The position numbers and the translations under genes were made by a program. From Bacilli bacterium (GTDB taxonomy: Bacteria; Bacillota_I; Bacilli_A; RF39; UBA660): 14,643 nt of DNA. The notes under the pieces were generated by a model, which was not told the origin of the DNA, did no database searches, and saw nothing but the letters and a program-made list of their open reading frames with translations. The stretch's first letter is position 1. Every line of letters starts with the position of its first letter. The stretch spans positions 1 to 14,643 of the forward strand of contig JAFWRK010000079.1 in NCBI GenBank assembly GCA_017519965.1, in the 5' to 3' direction. Shown in pieces: positions 13,104 to 14,643 of this stretch.

Positions 13104-14106
13104 TACAAAAGGATACATCGAAAAATGTGTACTTGATGGATATCCTCTTCTAGAACCATCTACAGTATGTGTAATAAAAGCAGCATTAAAACATGATTTA
13201 AAAGTAGATATATTAGATGAAGCAAGAAGCTTTATTAAGGTTTATAATGAAGACATGGAAGAATATATCTACCAAGCAACTAAAACTAGTAAAGATGTAT
13301 CAACCTACCCCTTTATTACAGATAATAAAGAGTTAGTAAAAGATGTATTAAGAGAGAATAATATTAATACACCAAATGGTATTATTTTAGAAAAAGGAGT
13401 TTCAAAAAGAGACTTATCTTATTATATAAGACCATTTGTAGGTAAAAGTATTGTAGTTAAACCTAATACTACAAATAAAGGTATTGGTATTACAGTATTT
13501 GAAAAACCTGTTAATGAAAATGATTTAATAGAAGCAATCAAAAATGCATTTAAATATGATACAAAAGTAATTGTAGAAGAATTCAAAAAAGGATTAGAAT
13601 ATCGTTTCCTAGTAATTGGAGATGAATGTATCTGTGTTGTTCATCGTCGTGCCGCAAGCATTGTAGGTGATGGTAAAACAAACATCGAAGAATTAATCAA
13701 ATTAAAAAATAAAGAACCATGGCACGGATTATCTGGAAGAATTATAACTATAGATGATTCATTAAAAGATATTCTAAAAAGAAAAAAATTATCTCTTAAG
13801 TCTATTCCAGAAAAAGGAAAAAGAATATTCGTAAAAGATAATTCTAATTGTTCTACTGGTGGAGAATCAATTGACTTAACAGATGAAATGCCAGATGAAT
13901 TCAAAAGAATTGCTGTTAAAGCTGCTAAACTATTTAATGCTAAAATCTGTGGAGTCGATATATTAATAGAAAACTACAATAAATTTGAATACTCAGTTGT
14001 AGAATTAAATGATAATCCAGGAATTGGTATTTGTGAATGTCCATATGAAGGTAAAGGAAGACCAATTGGAGATGCAATTCTAAAATTATTAGGATTTATT
14101 AAATAA
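13090..14106 (+). CDS. Stand-alone ATP-grasp ligase derived from the GshF C-terminal half
   Basis: A 338-residue protein alignable with the C-terminal half of GshF. It has the GshF-type linker (STVCVIKAALK..LKVDILDE, QATKTSKD, NKELVKDVL) and a complete ATP-grasp core: VVKPNTTNKGIGI (122-134), YRFLVIGDE, VGDGKTNIEELI, NSNCSTGGESI, and VVELNDNPG with E305, N307 and N309. ATP and metal residues are therefore intact. It lacks the glutamate-cysteine ligase domain, and the residues after the NDNPG motif differ from the preceding GshF (GICECPYEGKG against DINQWPYEGPD), hinting at a different acceptor. It could be a second glutathione synthetase, or could extend or vary the tripeptide. It overlaps gshF and ends at a strong terminator. 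The ligase fold is sure; the substrate is unknown. Confidence 0.85.
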   Translation: MKNNSTKGYIEKCVLDGYPLLEPSTVCVIKAALKHDLKVDILDEARSFIKVYNEDMEEYIYQATKTSKDVSTYPFITDNKELVKDVLRENNINTPNGIILEKGVSKRDLSYYIRPFVGKSIVVKPNTTNKGIGITVFEKPVNENDLIEAIKNAFKYDTKVIVEEFKKGLEYRFLVIGDECICVVHRRAASIVGDGKTNIEELIKLKNKEPWHGLSGRIITIDDSLKDILKRKKLSLKSIPEKGKRIFVKDNSNCSTGGESIDLTDEMPDEFKRIAVKAAKLFNAKICGVDILIENYNKFEYSVVELNDNPGIGICECPYEGKGRPIGDAILKLLGFIK

Positions 14107-14110
14107 TAAA

Positions 14111-14136
14111 AAAAGCCAACAAAAGTTGGTTTTTTT
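14111..14136 (+). terminator. Intrinsic terminator of the gshF operon
   Basis: GCCAAC (14115-14120) pairs with GTTGGT (14125-14130) around an AAAA loop, with A/T extension and a run of seven T (14130-14136). It starts 4 bases after the ligase stop codon. Confidence 0.88.
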
Positions 14137-14149
14137 ATTTTACCCCAAA

Positions 14150-14169
14150 ACCGCACCTAGTAGTACGGT
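14150..14169. repeat. Imperfect inverted repeat in the intergenic spacer
   Basis: ACCGCAC (14150-14156) and GTACGGT (14163-14169) match as an inverted repeat with one mismatch around a six-base centre. It is noticeably GC-rich for this spacer. It could be an operator or chance; nothing links it to a gene. Confidence 0.3.
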
Positions 14170-14261
14170 AGAAATTTCAATTTAGGAATAATATTTACTT
14201 ATTCTTTTCATATTCTAAATACTTATTAATATTAAACTTATAAATACAAAAAATACAAGAA

Positions 14262-14290
14262 TTGAAATACATAAAAAAATGAATTATAAT
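14262..14290 (+). promoter_or_regulatory. Promoter of the gene at the right edge
   Basis: TTGAAA (14262-14267; 5 of 6), a 17-base spacer and TATAAT (14285-14290). The predicted start near 14297 is followed by GGAGTGAT (14300-14307) and ATG 14311. Confidence 0.8.
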
Positions 14291-14310
14291 TAAAGAACTG
14301 GAGTGATTTT

Positions 14311-14643
14311 ATGAATAATATATTATTTTCAGAATTAATACTAAACTACATAAATGGAAATAAAGAAGGATTAGATATTGCATTGAAAAGACTAATATCA
14401 TTTGGATTTGATAAAATAACATCAGCAAACATAATTGAAAGTGAAGTAGAAATAATAAAAAGAAGAAGAATAAAAAAAATAAAAGATGATTATTATCTAA
14501 ACAATAAAACAGTATTAAAACTAAATATAGCAGAATATGATTTATTTTATAAAGAAAAAATATCAAATGAAGCATTATTAATTTCTGAAATAATAAATAT
14601 ATATTACAATGCAAAACAAATAATATTAAAAAATGAAGATAAA
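14311..14643 (+). CDS. Hypothetical protein, 3-prime end outside the window
   Basis: An open frame of 111 codons that runs off the right edge without a stop. It begins MNNILFSELILNYINGNKEG and continues as a Lys/Ile/Asn-rich, mainly helical sequence with a basic KRRRIKKIK stretch near residues 50-58. No signal peptide or membrane span is seen. The start is well supported: GGAG (14300-14303) lies 7 bases upstream and a good promoter precedes it. I do not recognise the family; the region after residue 20 (DIALKRLISFGFDKITSANI) could be a small helical DNA-binding or adaptor fold, but that is a guess. Confidence 0.7.
   Translation, partial: MNNILFSELILNYINGNKEGLDIALKRLISFGFDKITSANIIESEVEIIKRRRIKKIKDDYYLNNKTVLKLNIAEYDLFYKEKISNEALLISEIINIYYNAKQIILKNEDK

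Noticed and set aside
14188..14290. A 25-codon - strand ORF (MYFNSCIFC...) in the spacer before the last gene
   Set aside because: It has no ribosome binding site (only a run of T before the ATG) and no similarity I recognise; it overlaps the promoter of the right-edge gene.
1..14643. CRISPR array, insertion sequence, tRNA or rRNA
   Set aside because: No evenly spaced identical repeats, transposase, terminal inverted repeats or tRNA/rRNA-like sequence were seen. xerD is the housekeeping recombinase, not an integrase with attachment sites.

Overview
The window comes from a very AT-rich low-GC Gram-positive bacterium, most likely an uncultured gut Bacilli/Mollicutes-related Firmicute. The evidence is extreme A/T third-position codon use, AGGAGG/AGGTGAT-type ribosome binding sites, a xerD-deoB pair arranged as in Bacillus, a Cys-rich DUF1540 protein, a RarA/MgsA ATPase, a GshF-type glutathione synthase and BspA-like 26-residue repeats. 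TGA is used as a stop (xerD) and Trp is TGG, so this is not the Mycoplasma genetic code.

Layout. Positions 1-316 are non-coding and contain two neighbouring inverted repeats. A DUF1540 gene (317-535, +) faces deoB across a bidirectional terminator. xerD and deoB form an operon on the - strand (2635-562). Two orphan - strand genes of unknown function follow (2706-3086 and 3172-4200), then rarA on the + strand (4296-5513). Positions 10811-5524 hold a - strand accessory block: an HELGH metallopeptidase-like protein, an 898-residue secreted protein with a DUF6273-like C-terminus, a 518-residue BspA/DUF285 repeat protein, and a 67-residue remnant that has only the shared N-terminal module. On the + strand, gshF (10917-13103) overlaps a second gene that is a stand-alone copy of the GshF C-terminal half (13090-14106). 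An unrecognised + strand gene runs off the right edge (14311-14643).

How the parts fit. The accessory block is a family of surface proteins built from one export/TasA-like N-terminal module joined to different C-terminal display domains. The most striking signal is a 120-base patch (7441-7560; 64 of 120 bases are G or C by hand count) at the C-terminus of the 898-residue protein. In it the codons switch to NNC form, and it lies between a YWLAS motif and a GVRP motif. This looks like the variable repeat of a diversity-generating retroelement (DGR). No reverse transcriptase or template repeat is in the window, so the assignment is an inference.

Regulation. Several genes have near-perfect extended -10 boxes (TGnTATAAT) a few bases before the Shine-Dalgarno sequence, giving predicted leaders of about 9-33 nt. 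Both divergent gene pairs use back-to-back promoters that share one -35 sequence. All coordinates and counts were made by eye, and no database search was possible.
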